The notes: generated by a model not told the origin, from the letters alone. A stretch of DNA of 64,000 bases from an uncultured Marinobacter sp. (GCF_947259545.1 NZ_CAMYMK010000009.1:1-64000), one strand, 5' to 3'. Numbered from the stretch's first letter, positions 1 through 7,356 are shown. Program-made: numbers and translations.

Positions 1-61
1 ATCTGCGAACGGCTTCCCGACGAAACTCCTCGGTGTAGGCCTGGGTCTTCTTGCGGCTCAT
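1..61 (-). CDS. IS3-type transposase OrfA, N-terminal fragment
   Basis: The first 20 codons of a minus-strand gene run off the left edge of the window. They read MSRKKTQAYTEEFRREAVRR, the usual opening of the small helix-turn-helix protein (OrfA) of IS3-family elements, which binds the element ends and is joined to OrfB by frameshifting. A good ribosome binding site (GGAGGTG) sits just before the ATG. The left part of the element lies outside the window. The terminal inverted repeat should fall somewhere between base 62 and about 128, but I could not place it. Family assignment rests on a very short stretch. Confidence 0.7.
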   Translation of the reverse strand, partial: MSRKKTQAYTEEFRREAVRR

Positions 62-128
62 GGAGCACCTCCGTGCTAGGGGCTACCCTAACTATAGAAG
101 GTGTCTACTGTTCGTGGGTAACTCGGAC

Positions 129-217
129 TCATAACGCTGAGGTAACCGGCGCCGGAGCGAAGCGGAGGGAACCAAAAGCGCCACGCTTTTGGCGTCCGGT
201 TGACCGTTTTGTTAGTG
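129..217 (-). repeat. Integron attC recombination site (site B)
   Basis: Read on the minus strand, the site opens with an R'' box CACTAAC and ends with an R' box GTTATGA. The arms between them are imperfectly complementary: CCGGTTGACC on one side faces GGTTACC on the other, with one unpaired base, as in extrahelical-base attC stems. The R'' box is the exact complement of the GTTAGTG that ends site A, which is the relation expected between the two ends of one cassette. The length of 89 bp is normal for attC. Confidence 0.72.
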
Positions 218-226
218 ATTTTGAGA

Positions 227-430
227 TTAGGGCGCGGCCTTTCTCTCACCAAAGATATAGCCCGCCGCCAACAGCGAAAGCTCTTTCAGATGGTTCAAAA
301 TCTGCTCGGCTGCTAGCCCCTTATCCTCGCTATACATAAGGTAAACCAATGCAGTCGCGAACAATGCGACGAAGATCAAGACTGACAAAAACAGAATAGC
401 AGTGGAAGAGTTTCTAGGTTGATCAGACAT
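227..430 (-). CDS. Cassette-borne small membrane protein, unknown function
   Basis: A 67-residue protein starting MSDQPRNSS. The start is chosen because GAGGTG stands 4 to 9 bases before this ATG; the ORF-track extension of 19 codons has no such site. One strongly hydrophobic segment spans about residues 10-32 (AILFLSVLIFVALFATALVY), followed by a short polar region and a second weakly hydrophobic stretch ending GERKAAP. It probably sits in the inner membrane. The gene lies between the two attC sites in the normal cassette orientation, with its stop 10 bases before site B. I do not recognise a family. Confidence 0.6.
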   Translation of the reverse strand: MSDQPRNSSTAILFLSVLIFVALFATALVYLMYSEDKGLAAEQILNHLKELSLLAAGYIFGERKAAP

Positions 431-540
431 ACACACCTCAACCGTTGCTAAAGCAACTTGAGATGCGATGTCAGGGTCTGGCCGCACTCACAGAATGGGT
501 CATCGCGAAACAAGATATTTGCGGAGGCTTTCGCCACCGG

Positions 541-569
541 GCTCAAAGGCCCGTGAGCCTATTATACCA
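541..569 (-). promoter_or_regulatory. Extended -10 promoter and palindrome inside the cassette
   Basis: On the minus strand, TTGGTATAAT gives a perfect -10 hexamer with the TGn extension, which can work without a good -35. It lies about 130 bases before the small membrane-protein gene. A short interrupted palindrome (GCTCA...TGAGC, 541-558) covers the expected start point and could be an operator or a leader hairpin. Cassettes usually rely on an outside promoter, so an internal one would let this gene be expressed in an array that lacks an integrase. Confidence 0.45.
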
Positions 570-592
570 ATTAATTGAACAGGCGACAGGAT

Positions 593-676
593 CACTAACG
601 CCGCCAGCATGCGCGGCTACGAAGTGGAGGCGAAGCCGCAATGTAGTAGGCGTCGCCGTGACTGGCCTTGTTACAC
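593..676 (-). repeat. Integron attC recombination site (site A)
   Basis: On the minus strand the site begins with R'' box GTGTAAC, which includes the TAA stop of the upstream cassette gene, and ends with R' box GTTAGTG. The inner arms AAGGCCAGTCACGG and CGCATGCTGGCGG can pair with one unpaired base. The GTGTAAC box is the exact complement of the GTTACAC found at the start of the same cassette (1091-1097), as required if the cassette was once a circle. The length is 84 bp. Confidence 0.75.
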
Positions 677-1087
677 CCCATCGAATTGGCTTTGAACAAT
701 GAAGAAGATGGGCATCAGAAGAACGAACGCGACACAGACCGCTGGATACAATGCCCGACCCACCAATGACGAGAAGGTAGGCTTTGTGTTCAAGACCACA
801 CCGGGAAGTTCATCTGAAACCCAAACATCCATCTCGGCACCAACCTCCAATTCTTCGTCGGGAGTGTAGGGTGGAGGCGCTATAAAGTGTATAGGACCCC
901 TGCCTTCAATTCTGATTCCCAACTGAACCAACCGGTCCAGACGAGCGCGATGATTCTGCTCAACCAATGCCAAGGTTTGTCGGGCCCCAAACAATGGTTT
1001 CAGCTTAGAAAAACGCACCAGTGAGATCAGCAAAAAGATCGCTGATACCGCTATTACATAGTAAACGACGAACTCACTTGTATTCAT
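671..1087 (-). CDS. Cassette-borne membrane protein, unknown function
   Basis: A 138-residue protein starting MNTSEFVVYY. I take this ATG because it falls three bases after the inferred cassette boundary (TTACACCGC-ATG), the usual place for a cassette gene; the track's 12-codon GTG extension would cross the recombination point. Hydrophobic segments lie at about residues 6-27 and near the C-terminus (YPAVCVAFVLLMPIFFIVQ), enclosing a soluble middle part with an ARQTLALVEQNHR start and a PPYTPDEELEVG turn. The layout recalls DUF3592-like small membrane proteins, but I cannot assign a function. The stop overlaps attC site A. Confidence 0.6.
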   Translation of the reverse strand: MNTSEFVVYYVIAVSAIFLLISLVRFSKLKPLFGARQTLALVEQNHRARLDRLVQLGIRIEGRGPIHFIAPPPYTPDEELEVGAEMDVWVSDELPGVVLNTKPTFSSLVGRALYPAVCVAFVLLMPIFFIVQSQFDGV

Positions 1088-1090
1088 GCG

Positions 1091-1141
1091 GTGTAACAGT
1101 TGTATATGAGTCTTAATGATCACTTTTCCACTGACTCATAT
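1091..1141 (-). other. Cassette insertion point with adjoining inverted repeat
   Basis: The minus strand reads GTTACAC at 1097-1091, the G^TT crossover at which the first cassette begins. Just outside it lies a perfect 9-base inverted repeat, ATATGAGTC and GACTCATAT (1104-1112 and 1133-1141), with a 20-base loop. No convincing second core box was found to its right, so this may be a decayed attC, an attI remnant, or a chromosomal secondary site. No integrase gene fits between here and nrdB. The rest of the gap to nrdB is AT-rich with nothing else recognisable. Confidence 0.45.
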
Positions 1142-1367
1142 CTCAATTCAACAATCCTCCAAAACTAGGCAGAAAATCCAGCCTCGTCAATTAGTTCCGT
1201 GCACTAAGCCTTTAAAACCACAATGCAAAAACGATCATTGCGACTACTATCCCGAATTTCGGAATCAACTGTAAGCATATGAATTCATGAGTTAATTTAC
1301 TCATAAACAAAGTTGTGCCCAGTTCATGGTCGCAATGACCGTTTTTCCATTCATTTTCCGGCGCGGT

Positions 1368-2426
1368 CTACCACTCCAACTGCGCCCCGGTCTGATACTC
1401 AATCACCCGCGTCTCAAAGAAGTTCTTCTCCTTACGCATGGTGGCCTGCTCGTCGAGCCAGGGCGAGACGTTCTTTGCTCCCGGGAACGGCTCTTCCAGG
1501 CCTACCGTTCTGGCCCGGCGGTTGGCCACGAAGCGGAACTGTTCGCTGTGGTACTCGGCGGAGTAGCCCAGGATCGGGTCCCGCAGGATGTAGTTGGCAT
1601 AGGCGGTTTCCGCGGCTTCGGATTCGTCCCACATGTCGCGCACGGCTTTCGGATCCAGGGTGATGTTTTCCTCTTCGAGGATCTGGTTCACCACTTTCAG
1701 GCCGAAGGAGAAATGCATGGCTTCGTCCCGCAGGATGTACTGCAGCTGTTCGCCGGTGCCGCGCATCAGGCCGCGGCGCTGCAGGGCGAAGATTGGGCTG
1801 AAGCCGTTGTAGAACCAGGCACCTTCGAACACCGCGGCAAAGAACAGGTAGGACATGATGAATTCCTGCAGGTCGTCCTTGTTGCGCAGGTTCATGTCGG
1901 AACGCATGGCGGCGTCCAGGCGGCGGTTGGCCATCTGGATCTTGCCGTTGATGGCGGGCACCACGCGGTAGCGGTTGTAGATTTCGCTCTGGTCCAGGTT
2001 GAGAGTTTCGATGCAGTGCTGGTAGGCCCAGGTGTGCATGGCTTCCTCGTACACCTGGCGGGCCTGGTAGATCTGCAGTTCCGGCGCGCTCATTTTCTCC
2101 ATCACCGCCAGGCCGATGTTGCGCATGGCGAGGATGTCGGAGGTGGTGAGGTACGCCAGCACGTTTTCGTACACGTGCTTCTCCGGTTCAGTCAGGCGGT
2201 GGTGGTAGTCGTGGACGTCCTGGGCCATGTTGACGTCCAGCGGGGTCCAGTGGTTCTTGTTGGCGTTCATGAAGTACTCCCAGGCCCAGGGGTACTTGAA
2301 CGGCGCCAACTGGTTGATGTCGGTTTCGCCGTTAATAACGCGTTTGTCGTCAACGTTGACGGGGGCCGGGCCCTCGGCGGTGGCCGGCCTGGTTTGGGTG
2401 TTTGGTTCGTCGTCCCAGTTGAGCAT
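1368..2426 (-). CDS. nrdB: Class Ia ribonucleotide reductase, beta subunit
   Basis: The small (R2) subunit houses the diiron-tyrosyl radical cofactor that is passed to NrdA to reduce ribonucleoside diphosphates to deoxy forms. The 352-residue protein has the metal ligands at expected spacing: Asp97 (TSD), Glu128 and His131 (EEAMH), Glu201 (FEGAW), Glu235 and His238 (DEAMH). Tyr135 in HTWAY is the likely radical tyrosine. The conserved C-terminal tail that docks on NrdA is present. It lies 15 bases downstream of nrdA on the same strand and must share its promoter, NrdR control and riboswitch. Confidence 0.96.
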   Translation of the reverse strand: MLNWDDEPNTQTRPATAEGPAPVNVDDKRVINGETDINQLAPFKYPWAWEYFMNANKNHWTPLDVNMAQDVHDYHHRLTEPEKHVYENVLAYLTTSDILAMRNIGLAVMEKMSAPELQIYQARQVYEEAMHTWAYQHCIETLNLDQSEIYNRYRVVPAINGKIQMANRRLDAAMRSDMNLRNKDDLQEFIMSYLFFAAVFEGAWFYNGFSPIFALQRRGLMRGTGEQLQYILRDEAMHFSFGLKVVNQILEEENITLDPKAVRDMWDESEAAETAYANYILRDPILGYSAEYHSEQFRFVANRRARTVGLEEPFPGAKNVSPWLDEQATMRKEKNFFETRVIEYQTGAQLEW

Positions 2427-2441
2427 GATGGATCTCCGGAA

Positions 2442-5213
2442 TTATTGGCAGGCTTCGCAGTCGGGCTCGTCGATGCTGCATACCTGGGGTTGCGGCGCGG
2501 CGACGGGGGCGGTTTTTTCGGCGCCGGTGGCGCCCAGGGAACGCAGGTAGTAGGTGGTTTTCAGGCCGCGTTCCCAGGCCAGCTGGTACAGGGCATCCAG
2601 CTTCCTGCCGCTGGGTTCGGCCATGTACAGGTTGAGGCTCTGGGCCTGGTCGAGCCATTTCTGGCGCCTTGCTGCGGCTTCCACCAGCCATCTTGGATCA
2701 ATCTCGAAAGCGGTGGCGTAGCGGGCTTTCAGCTCATTGGGTATGCGGTCGATCTGTTGCACGCTGCCGTCAAAGTATTTGAGGTCGTTGACCATCACGT
2801 TGTCCCACAGGCCTTCGGCCTTGAGGTCGCGGACCAGCGACGGATTGACCACGGTGAACTCGCCGGACAGGTTCGATTTCACAAACAGGTTCTGATACGC
2901 CGGTTCGATGGACTGGGACACTCCCACGATGTTGGAGATGGTCGCGGTGGGCGCGATGGCCATGACGTTGCTGTTGCGCATGCCGTTCTTCGCGATCAGT
3001 TCCCGCACCGGAGTCCAGTCCAGCCGGGCGTTGGTGTTTACAGCCAGATCCCCTTCCCGGCGGGCCTCTTTCAGCAGGTTGATGGAGTCGATGGGCAGGG
3101 TGCCCTGGTGCCACAGGGAGCCTTCGTAGGTTTCATAGGCGCCTCGTTCGCCGGCCAGGGTGGCCGAGGCACGGATGGCAAAGTAGCTCAGCTGTTCCAT
3201 GGCCACATCGGCAAATTCCACCGCTTCCGGGCTGGTGTACGGCAGGCCGAGTTGATAGAGCGCATCCTGGAAACCCATCAGGCCCAGGCCGACCGGCCGG
3301 TGTTTGAAGTTGGAGTTTCGCGCCTGGGGCACGGCGTAATAGTTGATGTCGATAACGTTATCGAGCATGCGCACGGCAGTGGACACGGTTTGTTCCAGCC
3401 GTTGTACGTCCAGCTCGCCATCGCGGATATGGGCCGCCAGGTTCACCGAGCCCAGGTTGCACACGGCGATTTCGTCGGCACTGGTGTTTAGGGTGGTTTC
3501 GGTGCACAGGTTGGAGCTGTGCACCACGCCCTGATGCTGTTGCGGAGAACGCAGGTTGCACGGGTCCTTGAAGGTGATCCACGGGTGGCCGGTCTCAAAC
3601 AGCACGGTAAGCATCTTGCGCCAGAGCTGTTTGGCAGAGATCTTCTTGAACAGTTTGATCCTGCCCTGCTCCGCCAGCGCCTCGTAGTGCTCGTAGCGCT
3701 CACGGAAGGCGTTGCCGTACAGGTCGTGCAGGTCCGGCACATCGCTGGGTGAGAACAGTGTCCATTCGCCGTCTTCGCGCATGCGCTCGATCAGCAGGTC
3801 CGGCACCCAGTTGGCGGTGTTCATGTCGTGGGTGCGGCGGCGCTCGTCACCCGTGTTCTTGCGCAGTTCCAGGAACTCCTCGATGTCCAGGTGCCAGCTT
3901 TCCAGGTAAGCGCACACCGCGCCCTTGCGCTTGCCGCCCTGGTTCACCGCCACCGCGGTATCGTTGACCACCTTCAGAAATGGCACCACGCCCTGACTCT
4001 GGCCGTTGGTGCCCTTGATGTGGGAGCCCAGTGCCCGCACCGGAGTCCAGTCATTGCCCAGGCCACCAGCCCATTTGGAGAGCATGGCGTTGTCGCGGAT
4101 GGCGCCGTAGATGCCTTCCAGGTCGTCACCCACGGTGGTGAGGTAGCAGGAGGACAGCTGAGAATGGCGGGTGCCGCTGTTGAACAGCGTCGGTGTGGAT
4201 GCCATGTAGTCGAAGGACGACAGCAGGTTGTAGAACTCGATGGCGCGTTCGTTGGGGTTATCTTCCCGCAGTGCCAGGCCCATGGCCACGCGCATGAAGA
4301 ACACCTGGGGCAGTTCCAGGCGGGCGCCGTTCCAGTGCAGGAAGTAACGGTCGTACAGGGTCTGCAGGCCGAGGAAGCCGAATTGCAGATCCTGTTCCGG
4401 CTTGATGGCGGCGCCCAGTCGCTCCAGATCGAAAGTGGCCAGGGCCTCGTCCAGCAATTCGTACTGGATGCCGGCGTCGATAAAGGCGCTCAGGGCCTGG
4501 GGATAAATCTCCGCCAGCGGCAGGCTGCGAGGCAGCTCCAGAGCTGTGGCGGTTTCCAGCCGCAGCTGTTCCAGCAACAGCCGAGCAGTTACCGCACTGT
4601 AGTCCGGTTCCTGTTCGATGCGACCACGGGCGGTCATTACCAGCGCTGACAGCACGTCTTCCTCGCCGATGCCGTCATAGAGATTGCGCAGCGCGTCTTC
4701 CACCAGGGACTCGCCATTGATCCCTTCCAGCCCGGCAGCGGCCTGTTCCACCTGAAGTTTCATCAGGCCCAGGTCCAGCGGCACGGTGTCGCCATTGGCC
4801 TGTTTCACGGTCAGGTGCGGGTGCGCTTCCATCGGCGCGTGGCGTGCGCGTTCGCGGGCGTGTTCTTCCCGGTACAGTACGTAGGCGCGGGCGACTTTCT
4901 GCTCTTCGGCCCGCATCAGTGCCAGTTCCACCTGGTCCTGGATGTCTTCGATATGCACTTTGCCACCGGCTTTCAGGCGCCGGCTGATGGCGTGTATCAC
5001 CTGCTCGGTGACCCGCTGCACGGCATCGTGAATGTGCGCCGAGCCGGCGGCTTTATCGCCTTCCACTGCCAGGAAGGCCTTGGTGACGGCGACGCTGATT
5101 TTCGCCGGATTGAATCCAACGAGGGTGCCGTTGCGTTTAATTACCTGAAGGGAAGCGGTATCGTCTGGTTGGGATGCGTCGGCCGGGGTGTGGGCCGCAG
5201 TGGCGGTGGACAT
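2442..5213 (-). CDS. nrdA: Class Ia ribonucleotide reductase, alpha subunit
   Basis: The large catalytic subunit, 923 residues. Residues about 22-115 form an ATP-cone (QVIKRNGTLVGFNPAKI), and a second, more divergent cone-like segment follows at about 131-220 (LTVKQANGDTVPLDLGLM), the double-cone layout known from Pseudomonas NrdA. The catalytic core shows the cysteine motifs SSCYL, NLCTE and VCNLGSVNL, and the protein ends with a CEAC pair that would be re-reduced by thioredoxin or glutaredoxin. The start ATG has AGGAG eight bases upstream. Its leader of several hundred bases holds a cobalamin riboswitch and NrdR boxes. Confidence 0.96.
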   Translation of the reverse strand: MSTATAAHTPADASQPDDTASLQVIKRNGTLVGFNPAKISVAVTKAFLAVEGDKAAGSAHIHDAVQRVTEQVIHAISRRLKAGGKVHIEDIQDQVELALMRAEEQKVARAYVLYREEHARERARHAPMEAHPHLTVKQANGDTVPLDLGLMKLQVEQAAAGLEGINGESLVEDALRNLYDGIGEEDVLSALVMTARGRIEQEPDYSAVTARLLLEQLRLETATALELPRSLPLAEIYPQALSAFIDAGIQYELLDEALATFDLERLGAAIKPEQDLQFGFLGLQTLYDRYFLHWNGARLELPQVFFMRVAMGLALREDNPNERAIEFYNLLSSFDYMASTPTLFNSGTRHSQLSSCYLTTVGDDLEGIYGAIRDNAMLSKWAGGLGNDWTPVRALGSHIKGTNGQSQGVVPFLKVVNDTAVAVNQGGKRKGAVCAYLESWHLDIEEFLELRKNTGDERRRTHDMNTANWVPDLLIERMREDGEWTLFSPSDVPDLHDLYGNAFRERYEHYEALAEQGRIKLFKKISAKQLWRKMLTVLFETGHPWITFKDPCNLRSPQQHQGVVHSSNLCTETTLNTSADEIAVCNLGSVNLAAHIRDGELDVQRLEQTVSTAVRMLDNVIDINYYAVPQARNSNFKHRPVGLGLMGFQDALYQLGLPYTSPEAVEFADVAMEQLSYFAIRASATLAGERGAYETYEGSLWHQGTLPIDSINLLKEARREGDLAVNTNARLDWTPVRELIAKNGMRNSNVMAIAPTATISNIVGVSQSIEPAYQNLFVKSNLSGEFTVVNPSLVRDLKAEGLWDNVMVNDLKYFDGSVQQIDRIPNELKARYATAFEIDPRWLVEAAARRQKWLDQAQSLNLYMAEPSGRKLDALYQLAWERGLKTTYYLRSLGATGAEKTAPVAAPQPQVCSIDEPDCEACQ

Positions 5214-5286
5214 GTCGGTTCTCCTGAATACGCGTGGTTTGCATGTCCTTCGCGTAGGCAGAGAATCGGGTACAGAGCGCCATCTA

Positions 5287-5326
5287 TCCCCTCTCCCCTG
5301 GCGGGAGAGGGCCAGGGAGAGGGGAG
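5287..5326. repeat. GC-rich palindromic repeat in the nrdA leader
   Basis: CCCCTCTCCCCTGG pairs with CCAGGGAGAGGGG across a GGGAGAGGG centre. Elements of this kind are scattered between genes in many gammaproteobacteria, so this is probably a dispersed REP-like repeat. It lies between the riboswitch and the nrdA start on the transcribed leader, where its hairpin could affect transcription or mRNA stability. Only one copy is visible in this window. Confidence 0.5.
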
Positions 5327-5383
5327 GAATGAGTTCGGATCCGACCTGCTCACCTTGAACGCGAAGGTGCAGTTGTTTTCCCT

Positions 5384-5605
5384 GGCAGGTCTTCGGACTC
5401 AGGGGCGTGAACCGTGTGGTTCGGCCTTGCGTGGCGACTTCCCGGCAAGGAGCCCCTGGTTACCTCCTGAGTCGCCTCTGGCTTTCAGAGCGATTCAGGA
5501 GGTAACCAGGGGCTCCTTGCCAGTGTCATGGTGCCACGCTCGTTCCCCAATACCGCTGCGCGTCAGTTCCGGAGTCTCACCGGATTCCCGATACCGTTGT
5601 AGTGT
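5384..5605 (-). ncRNA. Cobalamin (B12) riboswitch controlling nrdAB
   Basis: Minus-strand landmarks of the adenosylcobalamin aptamer appear in order: GGGAATCCGGTGAGACTCCGG, ACTGACGCGCAGCGG, the CACTGG...CGGGAAG core, and the B12-box-like GAGTCCGAAGACCTGCC. The variable stem between CACTGG and CGGGAAG is a perfect 27-bp hairpin arm pair (5444-5470 with 5495-5521). Downstream, GCAGGTC (minus strand, at 5343-5349) can pair with GACCTGC of the aptamer end (5385-5391) and may be the switching helix. Known B12 switches before B12-independent reductases turn them off when cobalamin is plentiful. Confidence 0.92.
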
Positions 5606-5616
5606 TTACAAAATAA

Positions 5617-5664
5617 ACACTATATCTGGTATATGACCAAGGATATGAGCACTATATACACGAA
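5617..5664 (-). promoter_or_regulatory. Tandem NrdR boxes upstream of the riboswitch
   Basis: Two 16-base sites, ATACCAGATATAGTGT (5617-5632) and TTCGTGTATATAGTGC (5649-5664) on the minus strand, share the ATATAGTG half of the NrdR consensus. Their centres are 32 bp apart, about three helical turns, the usual spacing for paired NrdR boxes. NrdR represses ribonucleotide reductase genes when dATP/ATP is high. The nrdR gene itself is not in the window. A short hairpin (AGTGTTTA...TAAACACT) overlaps the nearer box. I could not place the -10/-35 elements securely. Confidence 0.72.
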
Positions 5665-5742
5665 ATGCCACGGCAACAAGGCACTTTTCAGGACTGCCGT
5701 GGTCAACGACACAGGCCAAGGGTTCATCAAAGGACGTTGAAT

Positions 5743-6465
5743 ATGAGAAAGCCGAATTCACTGAAAACCCTGTTTCTGGGGGCGGCATTGCTGCTCGCCA
5801 GCGGGGCTCTCGTAGCAGACACCACCATCAAGCCGTTCTCGCAAATGGCCAACCTGGACGATGGCTGGGAGCCGCTGGAATTTCCGAAAATCGATCGCCA
5901 CACAACCTACAGCCTGATTGAGGAAGACGGTACCCAGGTAATTGAAGCGCAAACCAGCAACAGTGCCTCGGGCCTGATTGCCCGCCTGAATGTGGCGCCC
6001 GGGGATTCGCTGATCCTGCGATGGAAGTGGAAGGTATCCAACACGTTTGAAAAAGGGGATGCCCGCAAGAAGTCCGGGGACGACTACCCTGCCCGCATCT
6101 ATGTGGCGTTCGAGTTCGAACCGGACAAGGCCGGCTGGTTCGAGCGTGCCAAGCGCAAGACCGTGGAAGCCCTGTTTGGCGAAGAGCTACCGGGCAATGC
6201 CATCAACTACATCTGGGCCAACCAGCTTGCGAAGGGGGAAACCGTGGCCAACCCTTACGCCGAGGAAACCATGATGATTGCGGTCACCTCTGGTGAGGAT
6301 AAGGTCGGGGAATGGGTCACCGTGGAGCGGGATATCGTGGCCGATTACCGGGCGGCGTTCGGCGAGGAGCCGCCACGTCTGAGAGGCGTGGCCATCATGT
6401 CAGACTCAGACAATACCGGGGAGTCAGCCACCGCCTGGTACGGTGACCTCAAGCTGAACCCGTGA
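5743..6465 (+). CDS. DUF3047 domain protein, exported
   Basis: A 240-residue protein. I start at MRKPNSLKTLFLG because AAAGGA lies upstream and this gives a clean signal peptide (LGAALLLASGALVADT); the 26 extra codons in the track lie inside the regulatory gap. The mature part has the DUF3047 pattern: a GDSLILRWKWKVSN core, DDYPARIYVAFEF, NAINYIWAN and RGVAIMSDSDNTGESATAWYGD near the end, resembling carbohydrate-binding or lectin-like beta folds. It probably acts in the periplasm or envelope. The real function is unknown. It is divergent from nrdA and convergent with the next gene, one base from its stop. Confidence 0.85.
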   Translation: MRKPNSLKTLFLGAALLLASGALVADTTIKPFSQMANLDDGWEPLEFPKIDRHTTYSLIEEDGTQVIEAQTSNSASGLIARLNVAPGDSLILRWKWKVSNTFEKGDARKKSGDDYPARIYVAFEFEPDKAGWFERAKRKTVEALFGEELPGNAINYIWANQLAKGETVANPYAEETMMIAVTSGEDKVGEWVTVERDIVADYRAAFGEEPPRLRGVAIMSDSDNTGESATAWYGDLKLNP

Positions 6466-6466
6466 A

Positions 6467-7291
6467 TTAACGCGGGAGGTCTTCCGGGAAACCGGGAATG
6501 ATGAAATAGCCCTGCTCGAACTCCCGCGCGGGGGGCACCTCGCCGCGTTCAGCGAGCCGTTGATAGGCGTCATCAAATTCTTCCCGCAGGATGCTGGCTC
6601 TCGGATTGGCCAGGGAATAGAGCCAGGCACCATGACGTGTGCGTACTTCGGAGTGTCTCAGAACCCGGTCCGAGGGTTGGTTCAGAATATCGAGTACCGG
6701 CTGTCGGTAATCGAGCAGATAATCCCCCCGCTGACGTTTCAGCATATCAACGCCGGCCCGATGATTAGGTGCTTCGGTGATATGAACATCTTCCCGGGAT
6801 TGCAGTTTCTGCAGCAAACCACCGTAGGTATAGCCACTGATGACAATCACTGTCTTTCCCCGGAGGTCATCTAAGTGGGTCAGCGGTGGTGTACCATCCA
6901 CATGCCAGGCACTGAGTTGCACAGGGATCGGTCTTACCCAGCTTTCCAGGACCTCTTCCCTGAGAGACGGGATAGCGGTCAAACCCGGCCAGACATCAAT
7001 CTCTCCGGTTTTCATGTAGAGGTAGATTCGCCCCACCGGCAAGTAGAGAAAGTCCGGTGTGTAGCCGGCTTCTTCGGCCACCTTGCGTGTCAGTTCGATA
7101 AACAGCCCGGCTGCCTCGCCATCGGCGTCGCGGTACTCAATGGGGGGGAATTCAGCATAAGCGATCCGCAGCACAGGGCGGCTGTCGTCTGCCTGGACTC
7201 CCCCCGTCACCATCAGGGCAACCCCCACCACCAAGGTGGCCATTACCCTCCCCATAACTAACCGGCACCACTGTCTGCCCATAGAGATCAT
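6467..7291 (-). CDS. Family-3 periplasmic solute-binding protein
   Basis: About 274 residues, with a hydrophobic leader (VMATLVVGVALMVTGGVQA) and a mature part beginning around PVLRIAYAEFPPIEYRDADG, typical of the SBP_bac_3 fold that binds amino acids or other small polar ligands. Conserved features are GLFIELTRKVAEEAGY, the GEIDVWPGL stretch and the GKTVIVISGYTYG hinge region. No ABC permease or ATPase gene lies nearby, so it is either an orphan receptor or serves a distant transporter. The start is uncertain: the track begins at a TTG, and I use the ATG three codons later; a start at MGRVMATLVV is also possible. Confidence 0.8.
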   Translation of the reverse strand: MISMGRQWCRLVMGRVMATLVVGVALMVTGGVQADDSRPVLRIAYAEFPPIEYRDADGEAAGLFIELTRKVAEEAGYTPDFLYLPVGRIYLYMKTGEIDVWPGLTAIPSLREEVLESWVRPIPVQLSAWHVDGTPPLTHLDDLRGKTVIVISGYTYGGLLQKLQSREDVHITEAPNHRAGVDMLKRQRGDYLLDYRQPVLDILNQPSDRVLRHSEVRTRHGAWLYSLANPRASILREEFDDAYQRLAERGEVPPAREFEQGYFIIPGFPEDLPR

Positions 7292-7356
7292 CACTTTCAA
7301 GGTGCATTCCCTGAAGATTAACAGACCCGACCAGCTATGTACGATAACCAGTGCTC

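Noticed and set aside
73-702. Plus-strand ORFs 73-339 and 445-702
   Set aside because: They run through attC sites and palindromes, lack binding sites, and conflict with the cassette orientation shown by the attC pairing rule.
1326-3491. 721-residue plus-strand ORF opposite nrdB and nrdA
   Set aside because: It is a shadow frame of two certain genes; its translation is Val/His/Gly-rich with no domain, as expected from GC-rich complementary codons.
5444-5521. Long inverted repeat taken as ends of an insertion sequence or a terminator
   Set aside because: It lies exactly in the variable stem of the cobalamin aptamer and has no T tract or transposase, so it is treated as part of the riboswitch.
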